A stretch of 59,194 nucleotides of DNA from Verrucomicrobiota bacterium (GCA_037139415.1 JBAXGN010000017.1:1-59194); one strand, 5' to 3'. Positions 1 through 9,973 are shown, counted from the first letter of the stretch. Notes: generated by a model not told the origin, from the letters alone. Made by a program: numbers and translations.

Positions 1-54
1 CTCGTTGGCAAAGGCGATGGCGCGGTGTCGAATCTCATTCCACGAAAGTGGCAT
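1..54 (-). CDS. DNA methyltransferase, N-terminal end only (partial)
   Basis: Only 18 codons are inside the window, starting at an ATG at 54 and running off the left edge. They read MPLSWNEIRHRAIAFANE. This resembles the beginning of large stand-alone class I SAM-dependent DNA methyltransferases of the MmeI/type IIG kind, which usually open with a similar 'LSWNEI..RA..F' segment. No catalytic motif is inside the window, so the call rests on this N-terminal resemblance alone. The gene is divergent from the ATP-grasp operon, with about 500 bp between them. Confidence 0.5.
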   Translation of the reverse strand, partial: MPLSWNEIRHRAIAFANE

Positions 55-555
55 GTGCGAAGCATAGCAAACGCGGCGGCGTGGTCAATGGGAAGTCGTG
101 GGCCGTTAATTACGGCTACGGTGTTTAGTTGTCGCCGCGCTGTTGTTCAAGCTCGTTCTTCTACGCCTATCCAAGCATTGAATCCCTTTCGTTAACGACG
201 GTTCACGTTTGGCTTGTAACAGGATAAACCTGCTACAGGTCATTGCGCGCAATTATGCACAGGCTGGTCAAAAAACACCACCAACCTAATCTTTGGCACA
301 GCATGGTGAAAAATTTATCTACGAAAATGTGGGTTTTGTTTTTTCGGGTACGAATGGTAAATTGCGTCGTTTCTGCTTCAAACCCGTGGTTTTCCAAGTG
401 TTTCCGACATAATACTGTCATTCTGGATGGTTTTCTTAGCGCCATTTGAAAAGAAGTCTTCGTTAAGAATACCATAAAGGATGCTGTTGGCATCTTCCTT
501 GCTTAAGCCCTCATAGCCTGGTCAGTAGTGGCTGGGTTTTGCCCATTGCAAGGTT
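55..555. other. Intergenic region between divergent genes
   Basis: No convincing gene is visible; short open frames on both strands here look like chance. It is more A+T-rich than its surroundings. A small hairpin (GCCGT-TAATT-ACGGC, 102-116), a 10-bp palindrome TTGCGCGCAA (243-252) and a single TTATGCACA word (253-261) were noted. Promoters for both flanking genes presumably lie here, but I could not choose a clear one. Confidence 0.5.
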
Positions 556-2037
556 ATGAATTTGAACGAATATGACATTGGTGTCTTTCATGATGAGATG
601 TTCGGCGAGGACGGGACCCCCCGCGCCGCAGCAAAGCATCTGGCCAGGAATATCGCCTCCATGGAGGATGGCGAATTGGGCTTGCGGCAGCGCGCGGCGG
701 ATCGGGCGCTGATCCAGTCGGGTATCACGTTTAACGTCTATGGTGCTGCCCAAGGCGTGGAGAAAACATTACCGTTTGATCTGATCCCACGGATTTTACC
801 CGCCACCGAATGGAGCCGCATTGAGCGCGGCTTAAAGCAACGCATCGAGGCGCTCAATCTGTTCATTGACGATTTGTACCACGATCGCAAGATCATCAAG
901 GACAAGGTCGTTCCGGAAGAGATCATTGCCTCGTCCAAAGGGTACCGGCAGCAATGCATGGGCATGAACCCGCCCCACGGCATCTGGATGCACATTACCG
1001 GTACCGACCTCGTGCGTCACAGCGATGGAATTATTTACGTACTCGAAGACAACCTGCGCTGCCCCTCTGGCGTTTCCTATGTGCTGGAAAACCGGCGGCT
1101 CATGAAGAGTTTGTTTCCACAGGTCTTCGCGGCTTCCAAAATCCGGCCTGTATCCAGTTATCCCAACCAATTGCGGGACATGCTGGAGTACCTGGCACCG
1201 GAGGAGACCGCGCAGCCCCGGGTGGTGTTGCTGACGCCGGGCGTTTACAATTCCGCGTACTTTGAACACGCATTCCTGGCTCAACAAATGGGGGTGGAAC
1301 TGGTGGAAGGCAGCGACTTGGTGGTGGCGGATAATTACGTCTGGATGCGCACCACGAAGGGATTCGAGCGCGTGGATGTGATTTACCGCCGCATTGATGA
1401 TGACTTCCTGGACCCGGAAGCCTTCCGGGAGGATTCCATGATCGGCGTGCCGGGATTAATGAAGGTGTATCAAGCAGGCAACGTGGCGTTGGCCAACGCG
1501 CCGGGCACGGGGGTGGCGGATGATAAGGTGGTCTATGCCTATGTGCCACGAGTGATCAAGTATTACCTGGGCCAGGACGCGATTATCCCCAATGTGCCCA
1601 CCTACATTTGCGCGGAAGAGCCAGAACTGAAATACACGCTGGAACATCTGGATCAACTGGTGGTCAAGGCCGCCAATGAATCCGGCGGCTATGGCATGTT
1701 GGTGGGACCGCATTCCACCGCCGAACAACGTTCGGAATTTGCAACTCGAGTGACCGCCAATCCACGCAACTACATTGCCCAGCCCACGTTGGCACTTTCA
1801 CGGGTGCCCACCTTGTGCGATGGCAGGCTCGAAGGGCGGCATGTGGATTTACGCCCCTACATCCTTTATGGCAAAGGCATTTTCGTGCTGCCAGGCGGCT
1901 TGACCCGCGTGGCGCTCAAGAAAGGTTCCCTGGTGGTGAACTCCTCCCAGGGCGGAGGCAGCAAGGATACCTGGGTGCTGGCCGATTCACCGGTGGTGGA
2001 AAAGGAAGCGCTGGAACCGGAGGTGCTCCATGCTTAG
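556..2037 (+). CDS. Circularly permuted ATP-grasp protein (type 2)
   Basis: A 493-residue protein of the circularly permuted type 2 ATP-grasp family, predicted to ligate a carboxylate to an amine using ATP; the natural substrate is unknown. Conserved family blocks are visible: EDNLRCPSG near residue 163, YRRIDDDF near 277, the glycine-rich VKAANESGGYGM near 370, HVDLRPY near 429 and SQGGGSKDTWVL near 464. The lysine and the acidic and arginine residues of the ATP site are therefore intact, unlike in the paralogue at 6472. The ATG at 556 follows AAGG closely. The stop overlaps the alpha-E gene by 8 nt. The order ATP-grasp, alpha-E, transglutaminase is a known conserved neighbourhood thought to make or modify a peptide-like metabolite; that role is inference. 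Confidence 0.88.
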   Translation: MNLNEYDIGVFHDEMFGEDGTPRAAAKHLARNIASMEDGELGLRQRAADRALIQSGITFNVYGAAQGVEKTLPFDLIPRILPATEWSRIERGLKQRIEALNLFIDDLYHDRKIIKDKVVPEEIIASSKGYRQQCMGMNPPHGIWMHITGTDLVRHSDGIIYVLEDNLRCPSGVSYVLENRRLMKSLFPQVFAASKIRPVSSYPNQLRDMLEYLAPEETAQPRVVLLTPGVYNSAYFEHAFLAQQMGVELVEGSDLVVADNYVWMRTTKGFERVDVIYRRIDDDFLDPEAFREDSMIGVPGLMKVYQAGNVALANAPGTGVADDKVVYAYVPRVIKYYLGQDAIIPNVPTYICAEEPELKYTLEHLDQLVVKAANESGGYGMLVGPHSTAEQRSEFATRVTANPRNYIAQPTLALSRVPTLCDGRLEGRHVDLRPYILYGKGIFVLPGGLTRVALKKGSLVVNSSQGGGSKDTWVLADSPVVEKEALEPEVLHA

Positions 2038-3013
2038 TCGCGTCGCCGATAGTCTATACTGGATGAACCGCTACGTAGAACGCGCGGAAAGCGTGGCGCG
2101 GTTCGTGGATGTCAATTTGAACCTGATGCTGGACTCCCAGAGCGGTGAGGGACAGCAATGGCAGCCATTGGTCAACACCACGGGTGACCATGAAGAGTTC
2201 GCCAAGCGTTTTGGACAACCCACTGAAAAGACGGTCACTCAGTTTCTCACCTTTGACTCGGAGAATGGCAACTCCATCATGTCCTGCATCAGCAGCGCCC
2301 GGGAAAACGCGCGCTCGATCCGGGAAATCATCTCCTCGGAGATGTGGGAACAGCTCAACACGTTTTACCTGATGTTGCGGGACGCCGAAAATTACGGCAA
2401 GTGGCGCGCGAACCCGCACGATTTCTTCACGGCGGTGAAGCATCAGAGCCATCTCTTCTGCGGCATCACCGACGCCACCATGACCCATGGTGAGGCGTGG
2501 CATTTTGGCCGCCTGGGACGCAAGCTGGAGCGCGCGGATAAAACATCGCGCATGTTGGATGTCAAATATTTCATCCTCCTGCGCTCCGCAGCGGATGTGG
2601 GTTCGCCGTTTGACGATGTGCAGTGGGCGGCGGTGCTGCGCTCGGCCAGCGCGTTCGAAATGTATCGCAAGCGCCACGGACGGCTTTCGCCGCGTGGCAT
2701 CGTGGAGTTTTTGTTGCTGGATCATGAATTTCCACGGGCCATCCGTTTCTGCATGGACACCGCCCGCAACTCGCTGCATGCCATCTCCGGCACCCCCATG
2801 GGCAGCTTCCGCACCGCCCCGGAAAAACTGCTGGGGCAACTCACCTCGGATCTGGCGTACGCGCAGGTGGACGACATTATCAATAGTGGCCTGCACGAAT
2901 ATCTGGACGAATTACAAAGCAAAATTAACCGCGTGGACGTGGGGGTGTTTGAAACCTTCTTTGCCCGCAAAATGCCCGCCACCAATCGGCGGTCAGCCTT
3001 GGAAAAGAAATAA
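2030..3013 (+). CDS. Alpha-E domain protein
   Basis: A 327-residue, mostly helical protein of the alpha-E family. It opens with the typical MLSRVADSLYWMNRYVERAE block, in which conserved Arg and Glu residues recur. These proteins have no established catalytic activity. They nearly always sit beside or fused to circularly permuted ATP-grasp enzymes, so a partner or scaffold role is inferred. The ATG lies inside the end of the ATP-grasp gene (8-nt overlap), pointing to coupled translation, and the next gene starts 2 nt after its stop. The fused paralogue at 6472-9000 carries the same domain at its C-terminus, which supports a direct physical partnership with the ATP-grasp protein. Confidence 0.85.
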   Translation: MLSRVADSLYWMNRYVERAESVARFVDVNLNLMLDSQSGEGQQWQPLVNTTGDHEEFAKRFGQPTEKTVTQFLTFDSENGNSIMSCISSARENARSIREIISSEMWEQLNTFYLMLRDAENYGKWRANPHDFFTAVKHQSHLFCGITDATMTHGEAWHFGRLGRKLERADKTSRMLDVKYFILLRSAADVGSPFDDVQWAAVLRSASAFEMYRKRHGRLSPRGIVEFLLLDHEFPRAIRFCMDTARNSLHAISGTPMGSFRTAPEKLLGQLTSDLAYAQVDDIINSGLHEYLDELQSKINRVDVGVFETFFARKMPATNRRSALEKK

Positions 3014-3015
3014 TC

Positions 3016-6000
3016 ATGTCCATTCACGTTGCCCTGCATCACCGTTCGCGTTACAGCTATGACCGTCCGGTATCACTCTCGCCACATCTGATCCGGCTGC
3101 GGCCCGCGCCGCATTGCCGCACACCCATCTTGAGCTACTCGCTCAAATTGCAGCCGCAGGAGCACTTCCTGAACTGGCAGCAAGATCCGTTCAGCAATTA
3201 TCAGGCGCGCATGGTGATCCCGGAGAAAACCACGGAGCTGGTGGTGGAGGTGGACCTGGTCGCCGAAATGGCGATCTATAATCCGTTCGATTTCTTTGTC
3301 GAACCGGCGGCCGAGGCGTTTCCATTTACCTATGAGCCCGGTTTAAAGCGGGAGCTAACGCCCTTCCTCGCGTCGGCACCACCAGGCCCGTTGATGGAGC
3401 AATACCTGACGACGGTGAAACCCAACGGGCAGCATACTGTGGACTTCCTGGTCGGCCTAAATCAGCGCCTGTGGAGCGAGTTGAAATACCTGATTCGACT
3501 CGAACCCGGCGTGCAAACGCCGGAGGAAACGCTGGCCTCGAAATCAGGCGCTTGCCGCGACTCCGCCTGGCTGCTGGTGCAGATTCTGCGCCATCTTGGG
3601 CTGGCCGCGCGGTTTGCCTCCGGTTACCTGATCCAGTTGAAACCGGATGTTAAATCGCTGGATGGTCCTTCCGGCGCCGAGCAGGACTTCACCGACCTGC
3701 ATGCCTGGTGCGAAGTGTTTCTGCCCGGTGCCGGCTGGATCGGGCTGGACCCCACCTCTGGATTGCTGGCGGGTGAAGGCCACATTCCGCTGGCGTGCTC
3801 GCCGGAGCCCTCCAGCGCTGCCGCCATCACGGGGGCGGTGGATGAGTGCGAGTCCACCTTTGCGCATGAGATGAAAGTCACCCGCATTCATGAGTCCCCG
3901 CGGGTGACCAAGCCTTATACGGATGATCAATGGCGCGCGATCGAGTCGTTAGGACATGAAATTGACGCACAGTTGGTCCGCAATGATGTCCGGCTGACCA
4001 TGGGGGGAGAGCCCACCTTCATTTCAATTGATAACATGGATGGGGAGGAATGGAACTTTACCGCCGTAGGCCCGGAAAAGCGGAAACTCTCCGGCGGACT
4101 GATGCGTCGTTTGAAAGATCGCTTTGCGCCCGGCGGACTATTGCATTACGGGCAGGGCAAATGGTATCCCGGTGAATCCCTGCCGCGCTGGGCTTTGTCC
4201 TGTTACTGGCGCAAGGATGGCCGCCCCATCTGGCAGGATGACCGGCTGTTTGCTTTGGATGACAAATCGTACGGCCACTCGGCGACGGAAGCCCAGCACT
4301 TCATCGCCCACCTGGCAGGGGTACTGGAAGTGAAGTCGGATTACATCATGCCGGCGTATGAGGATGCCTGGTATTATCTATGGCGGGAGCGCCGGTTGCC
4401 TGCCAATGTGGACCCGTTAAAAGCGAATCTGGACGAACCGGAAGAGCGGGAGCGATTGGCCCGGATTTTCGGTCAGGGCCTGGGACACATTGTGGGCTAC
4501 GCGCTGCCGCTGCAACGCTGTGAATATACGGATTCCGGCTGGCTCTCCGGCCCGTGGTTTTTGCGGCGCGAGCATCTTTTCCTGACGCCGGGCGACTCCG
4601 CCATGGGGTTGCGGTTGCCCTTGGATTCCATTCCCTGGGTTGCCGCCGAGGATCTTCCGTACGTGATTCCGACCGACCCGACGGTGAAACTGCCGCCGCT
4701 GCCATCCATCGAGGAAATGCGGGCGCGCTATCGCCAACCGGAAGCCGTCAGCCACACCCAGGCGTTCCTCCGAAACAATTCGCACGGACGCGAGCACGGC
4801 AATCCCATGCTGGACTTCGCCACCCGTCCGCCGGCGCAGCAACAATCTGCCCATTGGATTGTGCGCACCGCCTTATGCGTTGAACCGCGCGAAGGGCGAC
4901 TCCACATTTTCATGCCGCCAGTCGACAATACGGAGACGTACCTGAACTTGATCAACGCCATCGAGCAGACCGCCTCAGAACTGCAACTGCCCGTGGTGAT
5001 CGAAGGTGAAAAGCCGCCGCATGATCAGCGTTTGAACCTGCTTCGGGTCACGCCGGATCCGGGGGTCATCGAGGTGAACCTGCACCCGGCGCGCAGTTGG
5101 GATGAACTGGTTTTTAACACCACCACCCTCTACGAGGAAGCCCGGCAATCGCGCTTGGGTACGGAAAAATTCATGATGGATGGCCGGCACGTGGGCACGG
5201 GCGGCGGCAACCACATCATTCTGGGCGGCCAGACGCCGATCGACAGCCCCATCCTGCGCCGGCCAGATCTGTTGCGCAGTCTGCTAGGATACTGGCAGAA
5301 CCATCCGTCGCTCTCGTATTTGTTCAGCGGATTATTCATCGGCCCCACCAGCCAGCATCCCCGGGTGGATGAGGCGCGCCACGATTCGCTCTATGAGCTG
5401 GAAGTCGCCTTCCAGCAGGTGCCGGAACACGGTGAGGTGCCGCCCTGGCTGGTGGACCGCCTATTTCGCAACCTGCTGATTGATGCCACCGGCAACACGC
5501 ACCGCACGGAGTTCTGCATTGATAAGCTGTACTCGCCGGAGTCATCCACGGGCCGGCTCGGGCTGGTGGAACTGCGCTCCTATGAAATGCCGCCGCACGC
5601 CCGCATGAGCCTGGCGCAGCACCTGTTGCTGCGTTCGCTGGTCGCCTGGTTCTGGCGGGAACCCTACACCCGGCCGCTGGTGCGCTGGGGCACCCAGTTG
5701 CATGACCGCTTCATGCTGCCGCACTTCGTGGCGGAAGATTTTCAGGATATCACCGCCGACCTGCAACGCGCGGGTTACCCGCTGCAACGGGCTTGGTTTG
5801 ATCCGCATTTTGAGTTTCGGTTTCCGCATTATGGCACGATCAACCGCCGGGGCGTTTCCCTGGAACTGCGCCAGGCGTTGGAGCCATGGCACGTGCTGGG
5901 GGAACAAGGCCAACCCGGCGGCACCGTTCGCTGCGTGGATTCCTCCCTCGAACGGCTGCAAATCAAAGTGCGCGGCATGACGGATTCCCGCCACGTGGTC

Positions 6001-6363
6001 GCCTGCAACGGCCGGCGCGTGCCGCTGCATCCCACCGGGACGGAGGGCGAATTTGTCGCCGGCATCCGTTTCCGTGCCTGGCAACCGCCCGAATGTTTGC
6101 AGCCCAACATCGGCGTGCATGCCCCGCTGGTCTTTGACTTGGTGGACACCTGGAATGACCGCTCTATTGGCGGCTGCACCTACCACGTGGCGCACCCGGC
6201 GGGACGGAATTACGTCCAACTGCCCGTCAACGCCTATGAGGCCGAGAGCCGCCGGCTGGCGCGCTTCTTCGCAATGGGACATACCCCCTCGACCATGAAA
6301 TTGCCACCGGGCGAAGCCAACAAGCTGTTCCCCTTCACACTCGATCTGCGCCGGGAGAGCTAA
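3016..6363 (+). CDS. Transglutaminase-like protein with C-terminal DUF2126
   Basis: A 1115-residue protein. Residues 1-90 form the bacterial transglutaminase N-terminal beta domain. Residues 130-260 form a transglutaminase/protease-like core with Cys180 (SGACRDSAW), His229 (DLHAWCEV) and Asp244 (GLDPTSG) as the apparent catalytic triad. The rest, from about residue 310, matches DUF2126. There is no signal peptide, so a cytoplasmic role is likely. It is the third gene of a tight operon, with the ATG 2 nt after the alpha-E stop. In this neighbourhood the enzyme is thought to cleave or transfer an amide bond made by the ATP-grasp partner. A shorter paralogue without DUF2126 lies at 8997-9902. 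Confidence 0.88.
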   Translation: MSIHVALHHRSRYSYDRPVSLSPHLIRLRPAPHCRTPILSYSLKLQPQEHFLNWQQDPFSNYQARMVIPEKTTELVVEVDLVAEMAIYNPFDFFVEPAAEAFPFTYEPGLKRELTPFLASAPPGPLMEQYLTTVKPNGQHTVDFLVGLNQRLWSELKYLIRLEPGVQTPEETLASKSGACRDSAWLLVQILRHLGLAARFASGYLIQLKPDVKSLDGPSGAEQDFTDLHAWCEVFLPGAGWIGLDPTSGLLAGEGHIPLACSPEPSSAAAITGAVDECESTFAHEMKVTRIHESPRVTKPYTDDQWRAIESLGHEIDAQLVRNDVRLTMGGEPTFISIDNMDGEEWNFTAVGPEKRKLSGGLMRRLKDRFAPGGLLHYGQGKWYPGESLPRWALSCYWRKDGRPIWQDDRLFALDDKSYGHSATEAQHFIAHLAGVLEVKSDYIMPAYEDAWYYLWRERRLPANVDPLKANLDEPEERERLARIFGQGLGHIVGYALPLQRCEYTDSGWLSGPWFLRREHLFLTPGDSAMGLRLPLDSIPWVAAEDLPYVIPTDPTVKLPPLPSIEEMRARYRQPEAVSHTQAFLRNNSHGREHGNPMLDFATRPPAQQQSAHWIVRTALCVEPREGRLHIFMPPVDNTETYLNLINAIEQTASELQLPVVIEGEKPPHDQRLNLLRVTPDPGVIEVNLHPARSWDELVFNTTTLYEEARQSRLGTEKFMMDGRHVGTGGGNHIILGGQTPIDSPILRRPDLLRSLLGYWQNHPSLSYLFSGLFIGPTSQHPRVDEARHDSLYELEVAFQQVPEHGEVPPWLVDRLFRNLLIDATGNTHRTEFCIDKLYSPESSTGRLGLVELRSYEMPPHARMSLAQHLLLRSLVAWFWREPYTRPLVRWGTQLHDRFMLPHFVAEDFQDITADLQRAGYPLQRAWFDPHFEFRFPHYGTINRRGVSLELRQALEPWHVLGEQGQPGGTVRCVDSSLERLQIKVRGMTDSRHVVACNGRRVPLHPTGTEGEFVAGIRFRAWQPPECLQPNIGVHAPLVFDLVDTWNDRSIGGCTYHVAHPAGRNYVQLPVNAYEAESRRLARFFAMGHTPSTMKLPPGEANKLFPFTLDLRRES

Positions 6364-6471
6364 CCACATGAGGATTAATCCCGAAATTCGGATGGCGGAT
6401 TTCGGAATTATTTCACCTCCGCCACGCTGGCGTTTTCCCCGTTCCCGGGCTATTTTGCCTCCGAACATTTG

Positions 6472-9000
6472 ATGAACGATTTTACCGCCAGTACCGAACC
6501 TTGCGCCGCGGAGTGCCCGGTGTGCCATTCCGGCCACTCCGGCGTGTTCGATGAAATGGTGGAGTCCGGCGGCCGCTTGCGTCCCCACTGGCAAAAGTTT
6601 GACATCTGGCTGAATCACCTGGGCCACGAGGAACTGACTGTGCGCTGGGAAAATGCCCGCCGCATTATCCGCGAGCACGGGATCACGTACAATGTTCATG
6701 GCGATCCGCAAGGCATGTCCCGCCCATGGGAACTGGATCTGGCTCCGCTAATCATCTCCGCTTCCGAATGGCAGCAACTGGAATCTGCGATCCTCCAGCG
6801 GGCGGTTCTGTTCAACCACATCCTGGCGGACCTGTACGACTTTCAGTGGCATCTGCGCGATGGTTTTTTCCCGCCGGCACTGGTGTACAATAATCCCGCG
6901 TATTTACGCCCCTGCCATGGCATGAAAGTGCCACGGGGTATGTTCATGCCCTTCTATGCGGCGGATCTCGCGCGTTCGGCGGATGGTCAGTGGTGGGTGC
7001 TGGCGGATCGCACCCAATCGCTGCTCGGGGCCGGCTACGCGCTGGAAAACCGGACCGTCCTGTCCCGGGTGATCCCGGAGGTCCTGCGGGATTGCGGGGT
7101 GCGTCCGCTAGGGGCGTTTTTCCGCGCCGAGCGGGATGCGCTGCGCAGCCTCGCGCCGCGCAACCAGGATAATCCCAACATCGTGTTGCTCAGTCCCGGT
7201 CCGCACAGCGCCGCCTATTTTGAACATGCGTTCCTCGCCCGGCACCTCGGGTTTCCGTTGGTGGAAGGGGGCGATCTGACGGTGCGCGACAGCCGGGTGT
7301 TCATCAAAACCCTCGAAGGGTTGCAACCGGTGGACGTGATCGTGCGCCGGGTGGATGACGCGTTCTGCGACCCACTCGAACTGCGCGACGACTCGTTCCT
7401 GGGGGTCTCCGGTCTGGTGCAGGCCGCGCGCGCGGGCAATGTGGCGCTGGCGAATCCCCTGGGCTCCGGCCTGCTGGAAAGCCCCGCGTTCATGGCCTTC
7501 TTGCCCACGCTCTGCCGCCATGTCATGGGGGCGGAACTGGCGTTGCCCTCGGTGGCCACCTGGTGGTGCGGTCAACCCCGGGAGCGCGCGTACGTGTTTG
7601 AACGGCTCGACCAGTTGATCATCAAACCCGCGTTTGGATCCCCCTCGCAAAAATCCTTCATCCCCGCCGAAATGAGCCGGCGGGAACGGGCCGCGCTGGA
7701 ACAGGCTTTGAAGGCGCGCCCCCACGACTTTGTAGCCCAGGAACTGGTGCGCCCCTCGCACGCCCCGGTGCTGGTGAACCAGCATTGTGAATCCCGCCCG
7801 GTGGTGATGCGTATCTTTGCGGTGGCCGGCCCGCAAGAGGGGCAGTTTGTGGTGCTGCCCGGCGGCCTGACGCGGGTGCCGAATTCCTTGAACGATGATC
7901 CGGTGGCCATGCATCAAGGGGGCGGCAGCAAAGACACCTGGGTGCTGGCGGATGCTCCCCTGCCGTTGTCGTCCTCGCCGGCGGTGCTGACGGGCGCGGA
8001 AGTCGCGGAGAAAACCTTCAGCGGCCTGCCCAGCCGCGTGGCGGACAACCTCTTTTGGCTGGGGCGTTACACCGAACGTCTGGAAAACCTGCTGCGCGTA
8101 CTGCGCAGTATGGCGAACCGGCTCACGGCGGAATCCTCGGGCGAAACGCGCACCGGCCAATCCTGCTTCGCACGGTTTCTGGCCGGTTATCATTTGGTCC
8201 CCACGGAACTGGCGGGCAACACGCCCGGCCACGCGCTGACCAATGAAGTCCTGCGCCTGATCTACGATCCCGAAACACCCGCCGGCGTGAAGCCGTTGCT
8301 GCAACACATCCAGACCACCGCCTGGATCGTGCGCGACCGGTTCTCCGCCGATACCTGGCGGATTCTCGCCCGGCTGCAAATGGACGCCAAGCCGCGCCCG
8401 GGCCGCCTGCCGCTGGTCAATGCGCAGGCGCAATTGGACACCCTCATTCTCGGCCTGGCCGCCCTCAGCGGCATGGAAATGGAAAACATGACGCGCGGCC
8501 ACGGCTGGCGGTTCCTGGATTTTGGCCGCCGCCTCGAACGCGGCGTCCACCTCGTCCGCCTGCTGCGCGCCGCCCTCGCTCCCGAGCTGCCGCTGCCGCC
8601 CATGCTGGAATTGCTGCTGGCCATTTCCGACAGCTCCATGACGTATCGCCGCCGCTATTATGCCGAGGCCCAACTGCCCGGCGTCCTGCACCTGCTGCTT
8701 TCCGACGAAACCAATCCGCGCTCGCTGGCGTTCCAACTCGAAGCCCTGCGCGACCACTGCGCCAACCTCCCCCACGAGACGGAGCACGGCACGGCTGGTT
8801 CGGAACTCACGCGGCTGGCGCAGCTCCGCTCCGCCATTGCCACCGTGGATTTCCGCCCGCTCGCCCACGCCCGGCAGGAGGCCATGATGGCGCCCTTGGA
8901 AGCGTTGTTGACGAATTGGGCCAGCCAACTCTCCGGCGTCTCCGACCAGCTCACCCACCATTACTTCAGCCACACCCAATCGCTGAGCAGCTCCGGATGA
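6472..9000 (+). CDS. Fused ATP-grasp / alpha-E protein
   Basis: An 842-residue fusion. Residues 1-495 form a circularly permuted ATP-grasp domain, and from about 518 (GLPSRVADNLFWLGRYTER) an alpha-E domain follows. It is a paralogue of the two separate genes at 556-3013. Several ATP-site motifs differ: the glycine-rich loop reads IIKPAFGSPSQKS near 383, the DLRP-like block is PVVMRIF near 443, and EDNLRCPSG is replaced by ADRTQSLLG near 178. QGGGSKDTWVL is kept. The catalytic chemistry may thus be altered or lost. The N-terminus has a CAAECPVCHSGH cluster that could bind metal. I prefer the ATG at 6472; a TTG lies one codon before it. The stop overlaps the next gene by 4 nt. Confidence 0.87.
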   Translation: MNDFTASTEPCAAECPVCHSGHSGVFDEMVESGGRLRPHWQKFDIWLNHLGHEELTVRWENARRIIREHGITYNVHGDPQGMSRPWELDLAPLIISASEWQQLESAILQRAVLFNHILADLYDFQWHLRDGFFPPALVYNNPAYLRPCHGMKVPRGMFMPFYAADLARSADGQWWVLADRTQSLLGAGYALENRTVLSRVIPEVLRDCGVRPLGAFFRAERDALRSLAPRNQDNPNIVLLSPGPHSAAYFEHAFLARHLGFPLVEGGDLTVRDSRVFIKTLEGLQPVDVIVRRVDDAFCDPLELRDDSFLGVSGLVQAARAGNVALANPLGSGLLESPAFMAFLPTLCRHVMGAELALPSVATWWCGQPRERAYVFERLDQLIIKPAFGSPSQKSFIPAEMSRRERAALEQALKARPHDFVAQELVRPSHAPVLVNQHCESRPVVMRIFAVAGPQEGQFVVLPGGLTRVPNSLNDDPVAMHQGGGSKDTWVLADAPLPLSSSPAVLTGAEVAEKTFSGLPSRVADNLFWLGRYTERLENLLRVLRSMANRLTAESSGETRTGQSCFARFLAGYHLVPTELAGNTPGHALTNEVLRLIYDPETPAGVKPLLQHIQTTAWIVRDRFSADTWRILARLQMDAKPRPGRLPLVNAQAQLDTLILGLAALSGMEMENMTRGHGWRFLDFGRRLERGVHLVRLLRAALAPELPLPPMLELLLAISDSSMTYRRRYYAEAQLPGVLHLLLSDETNPRSLAFQLEALRDHCANLPHETEHGTAGSELTRLAQLRSAIATVDFRPLAHARQEAMMAPLEALLTNWASQLSGVSDQLTHHYFSHTQSLSSSG

Positions 9001-9902
9001 AACAACAACTCTTCGAGATCAAGCACGTCACCACCTACCGTTACGAGGGCGCGGTGGCCCTGTCGCATCATCTCCTGCGCCTGACGCCGCGCGAACTCAA
9101 CCGCCAGCGCTGCCTCTCCCACTTCATCGAACTCGATCCCACCCCCACCGTCACCGCCACGCATACCGATTACTTTGGCAACCGCGTCACCTTCATCACG
9201 CAGGAAAGCGTCCATAGCGAATTCACCGTCATCGCCCAAAGCACCGTCGCCGTGGGCCCGGCCTCCATCCCAGACCCGGCGGAAACCCCTCCGTGGGAAA
9301 CCGTGCGCCGCCTCTGCAACGGCGACCATACCGGCCGCTCCCTGGAAGCCACCGAGTTCGTGTACAACTCGCCGCTGGTGCAGGTGCATCGCGGCTATGC
9401 GGACTATGCGGCGGCCTCCTTCACCCCGAACCGCCCGATGCTCGAAGCGGCGCTGGACCTGACCCGGCGCATTCATGCCGATTTCAAATTCGACGCCAAA
9501 GCCACCACCGTCGCCACCCCCCTCCAGCAAGTCTTCCAGCAGCGCCGGGGCGTCTGCCAGGACTTTGCCCACATCCAGATTGCCTGCTTCCGGGCCATGG
9601 GCATTCCCGCCCGCTACGTCAGCGGCTACCTGGAAACCCTGCCGCCGGTCAACCAACCGCGCCTCATCGGGGCGGATGCCTCCCACGCCTGGGTGGCCTT
9701 CTTCTGCCCCGGCCTTGGCTGGACGGATCTGGACCCCACCAACAACGTGCTGCCCAGCCTGCGCCACATCACCCTGGGCTGGGGCCGCGATTTCAGCGAC
9801 GTGAGCCCCATCCGCGGCGTCATCCTTGGAGGCGGCCATCACACCCTCAAAGTGGGCGTGGACGTCATCCCGCTCGACACCATCTCCTGGTCGAGTGGGT
9901 GA
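8997..9902 (+). CDS. Transglutaminase family protein (short form)
   Basis: A 301-residue transglutaminase-like protein with the N-terminal beta domain (residues 1-85) and a papain-fold core. The apparent triad is Cys187 (RRGVCQDFAH), His230 (DASHAWVAF) and Asp245 (TDLDPTNN). The ATG at 8997 overlaps the TGA of the fused ATP-grasp/alpha-E gene, so the two are probably co-translated. An open frame extends upstream to 8916 but would overlap deeply, and the family N-terminus (QLFEIKHVTTYRY) matches the 8997 start. It lacks the DUF2126 part of the larger paralogue. Together with its upstream partner it forms a second, more compact copy of the ATP-grasp/alpha-E/transglutaminase set. Confidence 0.88.
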   Translation: MKQQLFEIKHVTTYRYEGAVALSHHLLRLTPRELNRQRCLSHFIELDPTPTVTATHTDYFGNRVTFITQESVHSEFTVIAQSTVAVGPASIPDPAETPPWETVRRLCNGDHTGRSLEATEFVYNSPLVQVHRGYADYAAASFTPNRPMLEAALDLTRRIHADFKFDAKATTVATPLQQVFQQRRGVCQDFAHIQIACFRAMGIPARYVSGYLETLPPVNQPRLIGADASHAWVAFFCPGLGWTDLDPTNNVLPSLRHITLGWGRDFSDVSPIRGVILGGGHHTLKVGVDVIPLDTISWSSG

Positions 9903-9955
9903 GCGATAGACCCATCCCCGTTTCCCCCACGCAACCAACCCGGGCCTTCCATGCC

Positions 9956-9973
9956 GTTATCCTTTGGGATAAC
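9956..9973 (+). terminator. Possible weak terminator hairpin
   Basis: Arms GTTATCC and GGATAAC with loop TTTG lie 54 nt after the transglutaminase stop. No T-tract follows, so intrinsic termination is doubtful. Confidence 0.25.

Noticed and set aside
253-261. TTATGCACA, a match to the DnaA-box consensus, near an A+T-rich stretch
   Set aside because: A single box without clustered copies, dnaA or dnaN nearby is not enough to propose a replication origin.
233-493. Open frames on both strands in the first intergenic region
   Set aside because: They overlap each other, lack ribosome-binding sites and resemble no protein I know.
7108-8979. Very long open frame on the minus strand opposite the fused ATP-grasp/alpha-E gene
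   Set aside because: It mirrors a well-supported gene, is rich in Gly, Gln, Ala and Arg as G+C-rich shadow frames are, and has no recognisable domain.
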